A stretch of DNA of 64,000 nt from NCBI GenBank assembly GCA_036346355.1, contig CM070580.1:58606854-58670853 (forward strand), read 5' to 3'. Origin of the DNA: Rhipidocladum racemiflorum. Its lineage: Eukaryota; Streptophyta; Magnoliopsida; Poales; Poaceae. The position numbers were made by a program, and so were the translations under genes. The notes beneath the pieces were generated by a model. It did not search any database. It was not told where the DNA came from and worked only from the letters and a program-made list of their open reading frames with translations. Every line of letters starts with the position of its first letter. Positions within the stretch are counted from its first letter, which is position 1. Below, piece after piece: positions 46,303 to 58,151 of this stretch.

Positions 46303-46950
46303 GTGGTGAGAGGCCGAGTCAACCATGTCACCGCAGATGCACTGCAGAATGCTACGGACGTCGTACTGGGTAAGTTACTTGTTAACTCAGTACCTGCAAT
46401 GGTTTTGTTTGACTCTGGAACTTCGCATTCGTTTGTTTCGCAAGGCTTTGCTACTAGAAATGATTTGAGGATTGCAAGACTTAGATGCATGCTTTTAGTT
46501 CAAACCCCTGGTTCCGAACTCCGAACGAAAGTAGGATGTTCCGGGGTGAGAATAATAATAGATGGAATAGAGTTCCTAGCAAACCTTATAATTTTGGAGA
46601 CCCAGACCTTAGACGTTATATTGGGAATGGATTGGTTATCCAAGCACAAGGCCGTATTGGATTGTGGACGAAGGACTATCTCAGTTGAGAGCCCGTGTGG
46701 GAAGAAAGTGGAATTTCAAGCCACTGCAGTTAGAGATGGACAGTTGATGGTTAACAGTACCAAGGCAATCAGCATAGAGGATGTCTCCGTAGTGAACGAG
46801 TACCCAGATGTTTTTCCTGAAGATCTACCTGGTATGCCGCCAGACAGGGACATAGAGTTTGTGATAGAGCTTGTACCTGGTACAGCACCGATAGCAAAGA
46901 GACCCTATCGGATGTCCACCGAGGAGTTGGTTGAGATGAAGAAACGCTAG
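46303..46950 (+). pseudogene. Protease of element D and entry to RT
   Basis: Open for 215 codons. It has the retropepsin site MVLFDSGTSHSFV near residue 35 and VILGMDWLSKHKAVLDCG near residue 105, then the [18 protein letters not shown] segment that precedes RT in this lineage. It ends at a stop after EEL..EMKKR, where a small frame change separates it from the RT body. The protease itself looks complete. In the live ancestor it was part of the gag-pol polyprotein, so the first Met is not a biological start. Confidence 0.88.
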
Positions 46951-46958
46951 AAGAGTTA

Positions 46959-47560
46959 ATGGAGAAAGGATTTATCAGACCGAGCGCGTCGCCGTGGGGA
47001 GCACCAGTTTTGTTTGTCAAGAAAAAGGACGGGAGTTTCAGGATGTGCATCGACTACCGTGCACTCAATGAAGTCACCGTGAAGAATAAGTATCCACTAC
47101 CCAGGATTGATGATTTGTTTGATCAGCTGAGAGGAGCCGGAGTTTTCTCCAAGATTGATCTGAGATCGGGATACCATCAGTTGAAGATCCGATCAGAAGA
47201 TATTCAAGATCGCATTCTCGTCAAGATATGGACATTACGAGTTCTGATTATGTCCTTTGGATCGATTTAATGCGCCAAATTTTATTTCATTAATATGATG
47301 AATAAGGTGTTCATGGAATATTTGGACAAGTTAGTCGTAGTGTTCATATATTATATTCTAATCTACTCCAAGACATAGGATGAACATGCCGAACACTTAA
47401 TCCGAGTTTTCGAAAAGTCGAGGAACAAAGAACTTTTCGCCAAGTTCAGCAAGTGTGATTTTTGGAAGGACAATGTGGAGTTTCTTGGACATGTAATGAC
47501 CGCAGAAGGAGTCGCCGTAGACCCAAGAAAAGTAGAAGCCGTGTTACATTGGGAGCGTAG
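46959..47560 (+). pseudogene. Reverse transcriptase of element D, catalytic box destroyed
   Basis: First part (46959-47270): [40 protein letters not shown] and [15 protein letters not shown], with the first catalytic aspartate kept. It then loses frame near 47200-47275. The second part continues NMMNKVFMEYLD and reaches the catalytic box, where VFIYYILIY stands in place of FIDDILIY: both aspartates are Tyr (47349-47354). A TAG follows shortly after, then [20 protein letters not shown]. The enzyme cannot be active. Confidence 0.88.
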
Positions 47561-47565
47561 AAGGC

Positions 47566-48222
47566 GTGACCCAGATTCGGAGTTTCCTTGGAATGGCAGG
47601 ATACTACCGCCGTTTCATCGAAGGCTTCTCGACAATTGCGAAACCTCTTACGCAATTGCTGAAAAAGGAAAAGAAGTTTGCATGGACGCCAGAATGTGAG
47701 AAAGGATTTCAGGAGCTGAAGAAGCGATTGACATCAGCACCGGTGTTAGTTCTACCGGATGTTAATCAAAGCTTTGATATTTATTGTGACGATCGCGCCA
47801 AGGACTCGGATGTGTCGATGCAGAATGGAAAGGTCGTCGCTTATGCATCAAGGCAGTTGAGGCCGCATGAGGAAAATTATCCGACACATGACCTAGAGTT
47901 AGCTGCCGTAGTGCATGCTTTGAAGATATGGCGTCACTATCTGATTGGAAACAGATGTGAAGTATATACGGATCATAAGAGCCTTAAGTACATATTCACC
48001 AATCGGATCTCGAATATGAGGCAAAGGAGATGGTTAGAGTTGATCAAGGACTACAATGTTGGAATCCATTACCATCCCGGGAAGGCCAACGTAGTAGCCG
48101 ATGCTCTGAGTCGGAAAAGCCATACCGTGAGTACGATGCTAGCCACAAGTCAGGATGAGTTATGTGAGGATTTTCAGAAAATGAAGATTGAGGTGGGACC
48201 TAGCGGATTCTTGGCGCATTAG
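47566..48222 (+). pseudogene. RNase H of element D
   Basis: Starts within the RT connection ([19 protein letters not shown]) and runs through [44 protein letters not shown] and [11 protein letters not shown] to VADALSRKS. All four acidic positions of the Ty3 RNase H are identifiable, but the segment after the first aspartate ([10 protein letters not shown]) departs from the usual Ala-Ser..Gly-Leu-Gly sequence. The frame ends just before the integrase zinc region. It is in a different frame from the preceding RT piece. Confidence 0.88.
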
Positions 48223-48235
48223 AAGTAAAGCCTAC

Positions 48236-49631
48236 TCTAGAGGACCAGATCCGAGAAGGGCGTATATGAATGATGACAAGATCCGCAGGATTAAGTCCAT
48301 CAAGGAGGAAGGCAAGGCGAGAGGACTTCAAGTTGGATGAGCAAGGCACGTTGTGGATGAAGGATCGCATTTGTGTGCCTAACAAAAGGAGTTAAAGCAA
48401 CTGATTTTGGAAGAAGCCCATGACTCCAAGTACTCAATTCATCCTCGAAGCGCCAAGATGTATCAGGATCTCAAGGAGAGATTCTAGTGGCCGAGTATGA
48501 AACGTGAAGTTGCGAACATGTTGCATTGTGCGACGTATGCCAGAGAGTCAAGGCAATGCATCGAGACCAGCAGATTGCTACAATTACCTAAAATACCTCG
48601 AGTGGAAGTGGGAGGAAATCGGAATGGATTTCATTACCGGTTTGCCTAAGACTCAAGGAGGTTATGACTCCATATGGGTTATAGTGGATCGCTTGACTAA
48701 AGTAGCCCATTTTATCCCCGTGAAGACCACTTACTCGGGAGATAAATTAGCAGAATTGTACACGATCAGGATTGTCTGTTTGCACGGAGTGCCAAAAAGG
48801 ATTGTATCGGATAGAGGTACCCAATTTACCTCAAGGTTCTGGAATAAGTTGCATGAAGCCATGGGAACCCGTTTGAACTTTAGTACAGCCTATCATCCAC
48901 AGACGGATGGACAGACCAAAAGAGTCAACCAGATTCTGGAGGATATGTTAAGAGCTTGTGCATTGGCTTATGCTACCTCTTGGGATAAGAGTTTGCCGTA
49001 TGCCGAGTTCAGTTACAACAATAGGTACCAGGCTAGTTTACAGATGTCACCTTTTGAGGCATCAGATGGTCGACCCTGTCGGACACCATTGAATTGGAAT
49101 GAGACAGGTGAACGATGTGTCTTTGGGCCAGATATTCTTCAAAAGGCTGAAGAGCAGATTGCCGTGATTAGGGAAAGGTTGAAGATAGCCCAATCACGAC
49201 AGAAGAGTTATGCTGACAACCGTCGCCGAGACTTGAGTTTTGAACCGGAAGATTTTGTATACCTCAGAGTTACGCCTCTTAGGGGAGTTAAGAGGTTCCA
49301 TGCCAAAGGGAAACTCGCACCCCGTTATGTTGGACCATTTAAGATTTTGAGCCGCAGAGGCGAAGTTGCCTATCAGCTGGAGTTGCCACAGTCGTTAGCA
49401 GGAGTACATGACGTATTCCATGTGTCCCAGTTGAAGAAGTGTCTCCGAGTACCTGAGGAACAGACATCGCTAGAGTCAATTGAGTTGCAAGAGGATTTGA
49501 CTTATAAGGAGCATCCCGTGAAGATTTTAGACACAATGGATCGAGAAACTAGAAACAAGTCAACCCGTTTCTGTAGAGTGCAGTGGAGCAACCATGCAGA
49601 GAGCGACTTTGGGAGAGCGAAGAGGATTTGA
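48236..49631 (+). pseudogene. Integrase of element D with chromodomain-type tail
   Basis: The HHCC region is broken: EAHDSKYSIHP near 48415 is followed by a TAG and frame changes before CDVCQRVKA near 48535. The core is open from about 48600 with GMDFITGLP, IVSDRGTQF and DGQTKRVNQ. The last motif has Lys (48918-48920) where the catalytic Glu of the D,D-35-E triad belongs. GPFKIL, VFHVSQLKKCLRVP and VQWSNHAES follow, the last being the start of the chromodomain, whose end is frameshifted (stop at 49629-49631). Confidence 0.9.
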
Positions 49632-49687
49632 AGAAAGAGTTTCCAAACCTATTCTCAGAGTAAGCCCTGAATCTCGGGGACGAGATT

Positions 49688-49706
49688 CTATTAAGGGGGG
49701 GAGGTT
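49688..49706 (+). other. Polypurine tract of element D
   Basis: ATTAAGGGGGGGAGG lies immediately before the 3' LTR, with an intact purine run. Confidence 0.88.
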
Positions 49707-52700
49707 TGTAACACCCCAAAATTTTGCTTTTCTTAAATTCATGTGTGATTTGGCACTTTGGTGAATTTTTGGAATTTTCTGGAATTTATTTGGATTTATT
49801 TGGAATTTATTTGAATTTATTCCATTTTGAAATAATTAAAGAATTAAACTTTGCAAATAAAATTTTGTTGGAAATATTTTATTTGAGTCCCAAATACCCT
49901 AAAATATTTTCCAGAATTTTTCTGGAATTTTTCTGAGTCTTTTGCTATTTTTAATGAATTAAATGAATTACTGGGAATTATTTTAAATATTAAATCGCTG
50001 GAAATTCAACTCGGGTCGAGTACTGTTCATCCGACCGAAGTCGAACTCCGAGTCGGATTCGAGTCCGACCGAGCGATCGACTCGACCAAACCCACTCCTA
50101 ACCCAATCGATCCCGACCGTTGGATCGGGATCCAACGGTCCGGATTGGACCGCACCGGCTCGAGCCCGAGTCCGGTCGGATCCGTTCGTGCGTGAGCAAT
50201 CGTAGCCGCTCATCGCGACACGTGGACGGTCCCCAGCCATCGTCTCCGTTCCGAATCCCAGCCGGAGAGCTCCGCCGTGACCAAGCGGGACACGGTTAGG
50301 GTTCCGATTTGCGCGCACGTCGAGGCGGTATTTAAGGCGTGGACTCCGCCCCTCGAATCGTCGTTCGACGCCGCCCCTTTTCCCCAAGCCACACCGCCCG
50401 AGCCGCCGTCTTGGCCGAGGAATTGCTTGCCGTAGTAGGGTTAGGGCTTCGCTTCGGGTTCGTGCGCACGCCGCCGCCGTCAAGCCGTCTCCGCCGTGTT
50501 GAAGCCCAGATCTGGAACCGCACGAGCAAGGCGCATCGGACCGCACCATCCACCTCGCCGGAGACCCTCGGAAACGCCGCACGGAAGGTCGCCGTCCTCG
50601 TCTCCGGTAGCCCGAGCCCCGCCGCGCCGCCATCACCAGTGCGAAGCTTCTGGACCGTCCGATTCCGATCGAACGGTAGCGGTGAGTCACGTGCTTCCAA
50701 ACCCGATTGGATCTGGACTGTTGGATCAAGATCCAACGGCCCACGATCACCTCAGGCCGTAGCAGTGTTATCGTAGGGTTAGATCTGGACCGTCCGATCT
50801 AGATTGAACGGCCCACGATCATCGAGTAGTTTTCAACGTGTTAACCCTGGATCTAATCGCGGCCGTTGATTTCCAAATCAACGGACACGATCTTGCCACG
50901 TAGCCTAGGCGCGCGCCGTGCAAGCGCCGCGTGGGCGGCCGACATGCGGCCCGCATGTTAGCCGCACCAAGCCGCGGCGCCCGATCCACCGTGGACCGTG
51001 CCGCCCGTGGACCCGATCCATGGGCCAGGACACGTGGCGGCAAAGACTCGAGTGGTGCCACGTGGCATGATGACGTCATGCTGACGTCATCATGGAGGCC
51101 GTTCGGTGCTGACGTCAGCAGGTCACTATGGACCAATCACAGGATGACACGTGTCCATGCTGACGCAATAATTAATTTCCGAAAAAGAAAATGATTTATT
51201 AATTCGAAATAATGATTTCAGATTTTGTTTCAAACTTCAAACGCTTATAACTTTTGCGTTTCAACTACGATTTGAGTGATTCAAATTTCTAAATTTGTAT
51301 AAAATTGAGATCTACCTAAATATGAATTTTATTTAATTTTTGGACTAAAGCTTTTCTCTGCAAAATTATTTAATTGATTATTTAAACTTTAAATAATCAT
51401 AACTTTTGCGTCTTAACTCCAAATTTGACGATTCCAGTTTCTAAAAACTCATAAAATTATGTTCTCTCTGTTTATGGATTTTATTTGGATGTTTGGACAC
51501 TTTTTGCCTATTGTTTATTCGTGTATTTGCTATTTGCACGCTTTACGAGTAGACATTGAAGTGCCGGAAGGATTCGAAGGAGAAGTATTGACTCAGGATC
51601 CAACTCAAGACCAAGAACAAGTACTTTTTGAAGGCAAGTTGTGCTTTGACCATGTTGATCCTATTTTGAAATCTATTTTGATTTAACCTATTGCATGCTA
51701 AGTTCAAATAGAAAATACTTTATTTAAACATGGGGAATTAGATAAGTACCAATTTCTTTGTATGACACCTTGATTATTTAAGTATGTGCCATGACCCCTT
51801 GTCACCCTAGTTGTGGATTACTAGTTGGACATATTAAATTGCCAACATGGGTTTAGACCGTTGTAGTATACTGCTTAGACCTGCTACGTGCTCATGACAT
51901 GATTTTGGATAATCAAATGTTAATATTGACTTAATGATATATTGAACCTGTTTTGGAAAGGTATCATGTGATGTTGATGGCACGTGGTGCATGGTAATCA
52001 GCGGGGTTTGATAAATGATTTCGGCCAGGGCATGTGGCGGGAGTAATCAGTGGGCGGTTGTGGCATTGGGAGTGTTGATTTGGTTCTTCGGGTAGTCTTG
52101 CCATGGTCACCCTAAGGACTTAACCTTGCAAGCCTTTGAACTGGGTCTAACGTGCAACCACATGTCAGTAATGGGACGGACCTAGTTGACTAAGTTGCTA
52201 ATAACGCACTGTGGGACCTCGGGAGGTCAACTACACCCTTTGTGTAAGTTGTGCGGGAGGCGTCGGGTGAGGCCAGGTACCCATCTAACGGTTGATTGGC
52301 CTAGACTTCGCCTTAGCGAAGGGAAGGGTTAGTGCGCAATAACCGGGGAGGACCACTTGTATTGTTAGAAGTCTCCGAAAGACTTTGTTACGGGAACTCG
52401 CCTTTGTGGTGTTTGACTGTATCTTGTGGGTAAAGTGCATAACCTCTGCAGAGTTTAGAATCTATTCGAATAGCCGTGTCCGCGGTATTGGACATCGCTA
52501 AAATTACAAATCAAGGGTTAGATTTTCTCAAAAATAACTTGGATTTAAAAGGTTGGGTTGGATTAATAATGATGTTGATGGAAATGTGGAATAGGATGGG
52601 AAAGATGTTTATTAAACTCCTTGAAAAGTTATTTATGCTATACTTGTTTCTACTGCTTTCGAATCTACTTATGTTACTTGTCAAATGCTGTTTACTGCAA

Positions 52701-53166
52701 ATATACCATGAGCTATTCCTTTGTACCAAGCCGTGCATATAGTATATTAGCTTTGCATTACATGCATGACTTGCTGAGTACCAAGTACTCACCCTTGCCA
52801 CAATACAACACCAGTTGAAGAGGAGACTACACCAGCTTTGGAAGAGGAGCTCCAAGAGGATCCGTCTACGTAGGGAGCGAGCCCAGTCAGTTGCCTGTGG
52901 TATACTGGATGGCGCCACGATGTTACCTTCTTTGATTTTCCGCTGCTACTATTTCTCTCTTAATAAGTATCGCCCTGCGAGGCGTACATTTGTGACTTGG
53001 CCATAAGGTCAAGTAACCAGTTTGCTTAATTAAATAAAAGTACTTTATTAGTATCGAATGGTATGATTGTGATATTTACCGATGTTAAGACTGTGTGCAC
53101 TAGCGCGTTCCTGGACTAGTGTTGAATACACAGAGGGTCCGGATTTGCAAATTCGGGGTCCCGACA
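49707..53166 (+). repeat. 3' LTR of element D
   Basis: The LTR is 3,460 bp and collinear with the 5' LTR. AT-rich parts are almost identical. Differences, many of them 1-3-bp indels, concentrate in the GC-rich segment (about 50030-51060). It carries the same CACGTG/TGACGTCA cluster (51030-51154) and the conserved block (about 52085-52515), and ends GGGGTCCCGACA. Confidence 0.95.
51030..51154 (+). promoter_or_regulatory. Cluster of CACGTG and TGACGTCA elements in D 3' LTR
   Basis: All sites of the 5' LTR cluster are preserved: TGACGTCA at 51071-51078, 51082-51089 and 51110-51117, ACACGTGT at 51147-51154, two further CACGTG cores and the CCAAT. In this LTR the cluster could drive read-out transcription into the flanking B2 sequence. 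Confidence 0.55.
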
Positions 53167-53171
53167 CAATC

Positions 53172-54406
53172 ACAACCAATCTAGCAAACAATAACCCGCT
53201 ACCCATTCCAATACACTTGCCTCAACCACGGACGACGGATTGGCGAGATGTAGAAGGCACTCCCGGGGTCACACCACCTGCACATAGGGACCACACACTC
53301 ACAATCTTGTCCACAAAACAGTACGCAAACCCTCTTCTACCCCGACATCGCCAACTACTCGCAAAACCCAAAAATAGAGTTTCTGTCCCGTCGGGATAGC
53401 AGCCTTCCAAAAGGCACAACTTGAGTTCTGGAACTCCGAATCAATTAAACGAGTACATCCTCGCGTAGCTTAGAAAATTTCCTAACTTTTTATAAGTATA
53501 TGGAAAGACTGATTCGGACCCTAAAGTGGTTTAATTTACAGAATACCGTGATCTGATCCAATCACGTCATAGATTTTAATACGTTCGGTAAAACGATCAT
53601 AACTTTCAAATGGCTAGGATGGAATTGGACGTTCTTTATATCCACGGAAAGATATTGAAATTATCTACAACTTCTTCAACAGCCGTACCACAAAATTCTG
53701 AATCGCAATTGACCAAAACCCAAGCCCTAGGTCGACTACTCATGCTGCCCGAAACAGAGAACGTGGCAACTTCTAGATCTAATCAAATCTACTCAATTCC
53801 AGCACCACCAATTGATCTAAAAACATGATAATCGCCCTTAGAACAGATCCTAGACCAACCCCAAGGATTCCCATGGCCATACCTTCGCCCGACGACCGAA
53901 AACCCAACGGATCTCCTCCCGGTTCGCGCGACCTCCTTCCTCGCTCCAAATCCACCGGTCTCCTCATCGCGGAGCGCTCCAATGGACGGATCTTCGAGGT
54001 GTTGAGGTGGAGAACTCCCATAGGGGTAGCAAGGGAGGTGGAGAGGGGAGGAGAGGGGTGGTGGCGCCATGGGGGAAGATGGAGAGGAAGGGGAAGGATG
54101 GAGGCGCATGGGGGGGCAAGGGGGTGGCGGCTTGGGTTGGGAGAGGGAGTTTGGGGCGCACCAAGGGGTGGGGGCCATATTTGGCTGCCCAAAAGTCCCC
54201 CCCCCTTGGGCCCAAACCGTTCCACCAGAGGCCCAACTCAACCCCCAAGGCCCAAAGTCCCCCGGAGAGGCCCAAACACCCGAAAACGGCCCCAAAACAC
54301 GCTATAAACGGCATAACGTAAAGTTTTAACCTCCATTTTCACATTTTATAAAGTTTTTGACCTCAACATTCACATTTTATAAGATACGACACTCCGTGGT
54401 GTCACA
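53172..54406 (-). repeat. Left (3') LTR of B2, segment 2 (end)
   Basis: Resumes after D's target duplication and aligns with the second half of other family-B LTRs, including ACACTTGCCTCAACCACGG and the GC-rich purine segment (54000-54200). It ends CCGTGGTGTCACA. It is more diverged from C and the solo LTR than those are from each other. Frames of up to 168 codons here are low-complexity shadows. Confidence 0.88.
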
Positions 54407-54421
54407 TTCTCCCCCTTCAAC
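54407..54421 (-). other. Polypurine tract of B2
   Basis: TTCTCCCCCTTCAAC directly after the left LTR gives GTTGAAGGGGGAGAA on the coding strand. Confidence 0.8.
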
Positions 54422-54479
54422 AGGATTCGACCTCGAATCCAAGACACACCAATACGCAACCCAGCAAAGCAAAAGATAG

Positions 54480-54557
54480 CTAGGTTTCACATCTCATACC
54501 TGAGGCAAAAAGCTCGGGGTACTTCTCGCGCATGCGAGACTCCAGTTCCCAAACCGC
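54480..54557 (-). pseudogene. Chromodomain end remnant in B2
   Basis: The minus strand encodes AVWELESRMREKYPELFASG followed by six residues and a stop (54480-54482), directly upstream of the PPT. The WELE and REKYPELF words are typical of the C-terminus of Tekay-type pol. Upstream the frame has stops and no further clear homology. The remnant shows that this non-coding family derives from a chromovirus. Confidence 0.75.
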
Positions 54558-57500
54558 TTATCTCTCTGACTAAAGCCACTGGAACTACACTGATCGTGAC
54601 CCGATGGTAAGATGCTTAGGCTCGAAGACCCACAGTTCTAACGATAACCCACGATCAACCTCTTGCAAGAACTTTACTCAACATTGAAACCGAAAGCACC
54701 CATACAAGGCTGCGGCATGACCCAAGTGATAGGATAAAATCCCAAACAGACCACGAAAGGAAACGGTCTCACACTCCTCCTTCGATACATCCCTTGGCAC
54801 TAAAGTGCCCGATCCCTTTAACCAAAGCCACTCTCCAGAAGGACATGGTACCAACTTCTAGATCCATCTTCCGCTCCCTCGATGAACTGTTATTGACGTC
54901 TCAACCTCTCAACTGTGGTTCGTCGTATTCGCGACGACGCAAACCAAGTGAGACACAACACTCTAAGATTACTAACTGCTTGAACCAGCGGGGTTACATT
55001 CTGATCTTTTAAAACAAGACCAACACCCACCCCACTACCACCGAAAGGAGAAGCCTACTTTATGGCCAGGGTTCTGAAAACCCACAAAATCAATAACAGC
55101 CGAACATTCCACTTTGGTTGGCACAACACGCTCAATAGCCCGGCGACAAAAAGATCCAATACTCTTGGAAAACCGAAAGCAATTACTAGCAACCACCAAT
55201 AGGTCCACTAATAATTTGATCAATCCTACCGAGGGACACATAAACGGAAACAATTCTCCAAGATGATTTGAATTGGGACATAGACAACCTTCCTTTACTT
55301 TTCACTTCTACACCATTTACGATCAACTACTAGCAACACCAGATTTCTCTTACTAAGAAAGCCTCGCCCTCACATCCTTCCACTTAAAGGACCAGGACAA
55401 ACAGTACCATTGATGAGTCAGCCCAACCGTAACATGAACCCAATTGGTCCACATACAACAACTCGAACTCCAAAGCGCTAAAAGCCACATTGGAAAGAGT
55501 TCGGCAATAACCAAAGAGTACTCATTTTATTTTTCCTAAGCCAAGATGCAAAGAAAGCTCAGATCTCTTACACCACAACCAACATACCAGAAGATATTCA
55601 TTCTTACTTCTCGTACTAGAAGGCAATTGAAATCTCGATTCAGGACATGCATGCAGCTTTCCAAAAGCACTCCGGATTAGTCATATATCCATATATGACT
55701 TTCTCACCGACCTGGCTCAACGACTCTTTTATCATTTAACATCTATAAACGATGTCATGATTACTTTTCACCATTCATTCATCATGTAACAACGGTACCG
55801 AATAGTCATTCACCAAATGACTTCTTCCTCGGTATCAAATAATTGAAACACAATTAACATCGAGGTTGCGGAAATTCATATAGACTATGACGGCAACATC
55901 GTTGACAGTAGAACATCACGTCGCATCACATCCCACATCAATTGAAAACTGAACTTGCAAAACATTGCATTTCATCCAAATTCAATATTTTAGAAGAGAA
56001 CATCAAAATTTCAAGTCAAGCATCTGCTCCCACAACCGTCACAAATTTTCTCAAGGAGAGGGAAACTCACTTCCAAAAGGGAACACCTCACTAACAAAAT
56101 CACTTTATAAAACATTCATAAAATCCACCTTTTGAAGCACTTGCAAACTCTACACAGATTTTTCCAAATAACTCCAACTCTAGCAAAGAAAAGATTACAT
56201 ATTAAACCTCGTGAGTTTTCCAACATAACCTTCTATGTCCATTTGTTTCCTTTAAAATTTATTTCAAAGATAATTCAGGGCGAACGCGAAAGGGCGCGAT
56301 CCACTCAAAAACTTTTGGGGTGTAAATCCATACTCATAGCACCAACTAAACAAATTAGCCAAAACCAAATATTTGCACCAATTTCTACGAGTTTTAGGGA
56401 AACTCTGAAACACAGCATATGGAACACCTTGACCGAAAACATTCAACCCACATAGCAAACGACCCAACCAGTTTAAAAGGATTTAAACACCAGCTCAGCA
56501 TGAATCCCATCATATCTTGTATTCCACTACACTTACCATTTAAGCATTCAATATTCACTATTTACTCATCGAGAAAGTCCAACCGAATTTAACAAAATTT
56601 ACATAACAATTTCTTTCTCTAGTTACCATTCCCAACACTTTTAATTAAGGTTTATGATGCTTATCAGAAAGACACCCAACCAAGACTACATTGACATGAT
56701 CCCCACGGATCACTAAATCATAATACATCTTATTCTAAATTTGAAACATAGTACTTCAACAAATCTTTCAGCAAGATCAGCTTATAATTTCATACCACCT
56801 ATATGTTCACGTCTCGACAACCGAACCTTATTTAGTTAAACAACGACTTCAATATGTAAATATTATCTCCACAGGGAAGAATTCGTAAGTGAGACTCTAA
56901 GTTATACTTTCATTAAGGATAAGATCATTTATCATGTTAATTATCCAAAGCTCACTCCATCGCAACATGTTAAAATTTTCCTCTATTTTAACCATGGTTT
57001 TCCAACAAGTAATCTAAACAGTTACCACCACTACTTAGTCATCAATAACAACAAATGGGCATAATCATCAACCAACAACATTACTTTTAGCTACCCTATA
57101 CATAGGTGATAACAAAATTACCGCCACACAACATACTCCCACTATTTAAAATAGATTGAATACTAGCATTAACACTACCCTTAACAACATCATTAAGAAT
57201 AAGTCTTATGTCTTCTCAATTGATATCAATACTAGCATTGTAGAGACACAATTGCATACTTCCAAATATACTAGTAGTTTGCAACAACGTAAATAGCAAC
57301 TCTAATCAACTTCCAAATTAAAGTCACTAGGCAACACGATTAAATTTCTCTATTAATCCATTAGATTAGAGCATTTTTAAACAACCAGCAAAGTTTCTTT
57401 AACAATAACTGCAGTCTACATCATCTTAATGTTTCAACTATGCATCAGGGTTTAAAACTTTAAACATAATCGGGGGTCATAAGCATTTTCTTTATAACAA

Positions 57501-58151
57501 ATCAACAGATTCTAAGCATGTACATTAACACATTTAATCATTCTCACTAAGAGCAAACTACAACACTAGTAGTCTATTTATTTTCAAGCTAGAGGTAACA
57601 ACCGCATTGAATTGTTTCAACTCACAAATTAACTTAACAATACGTCATCCCATAAACCACATTGGTATATGCTACATAACATGCTAAACAACAATTCTTA
57701 CTAGGGACACACGATTTCAGTCAAAAGACTACTTACTTTGTTTGCAGCATTTTTGTTTTAAAACTCATCCCAAATTCATAAGGAAACTTGACTCTCAAAA
57801 TTGCAATGAGACCAACCCAAACTTGGTCATGCAAAAGGAATTCTCCAAAACACTTTTCAATCTCAAAGGCTCCCATAGAGGAGAATGGTTGAAAGACAAT
57901 TTTCTCGAAAGGGAACCAAGCGATCAAGTAATCCTTTTCAAATAAAACCTTAACACCAAACCCCAACCTTTCACGAAACAAGAAGGGTTTTCAAAGATGA
58001 TTTCTTAAACCAGTAAAATGACGAAATCAAACACCACCTACTCCTACAAAGCCACATGACTTCAGCCCTGACAACAGGTCTGGTATAATGCCGCAATAAC
58101 TCTTTTGACCTCGGAGAAAGACAAACACAGGAATAGATTGAAAGCTTCTCC
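54558..58151 (-). other. Non-coding internal region of B2, segment 1
   Basis: Aligns with C's internal region. No coding motif is found. At 55670-55720 a GGATTAGTCATATA..TGACTTTCTCACCGACC segment resembles one in family-B LTRs. It ends at the TCTCC target site (58147-58151) of the solo LTR. Confidence 0.8.

Larger units (their letters stand above)
40579..53166 (+). mobile_element. Element D: full-length Ty3/gypsy chromovirus (Tekay type), inactive
   Basis: 5' LTR 40579-44027, PBS, leader with an extra ORF, gag, protease, RT, RNase H, integrase with chromodomain-type tail, PPT, 3' LTR 49707-53166. The CAATC duplication flanks it exactly (40574-40578 and 53167-53171). It is the only element on the plus strand. 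Many frameshifts and two catalytic-site losses make it non-autonomous now. LTR termini (TGTAACACCCC..GGGTCCCGACA) and tail resemble A. Confidence 0.95.

Noticed and set aside
53779..54321. Several frames of 86-168 codons at the end of B2's left LTR
   Set aside because: Low-complexity Pro/Gly/Trp-rich translations of a purine-rich LTR segment, overlapping on both strands.
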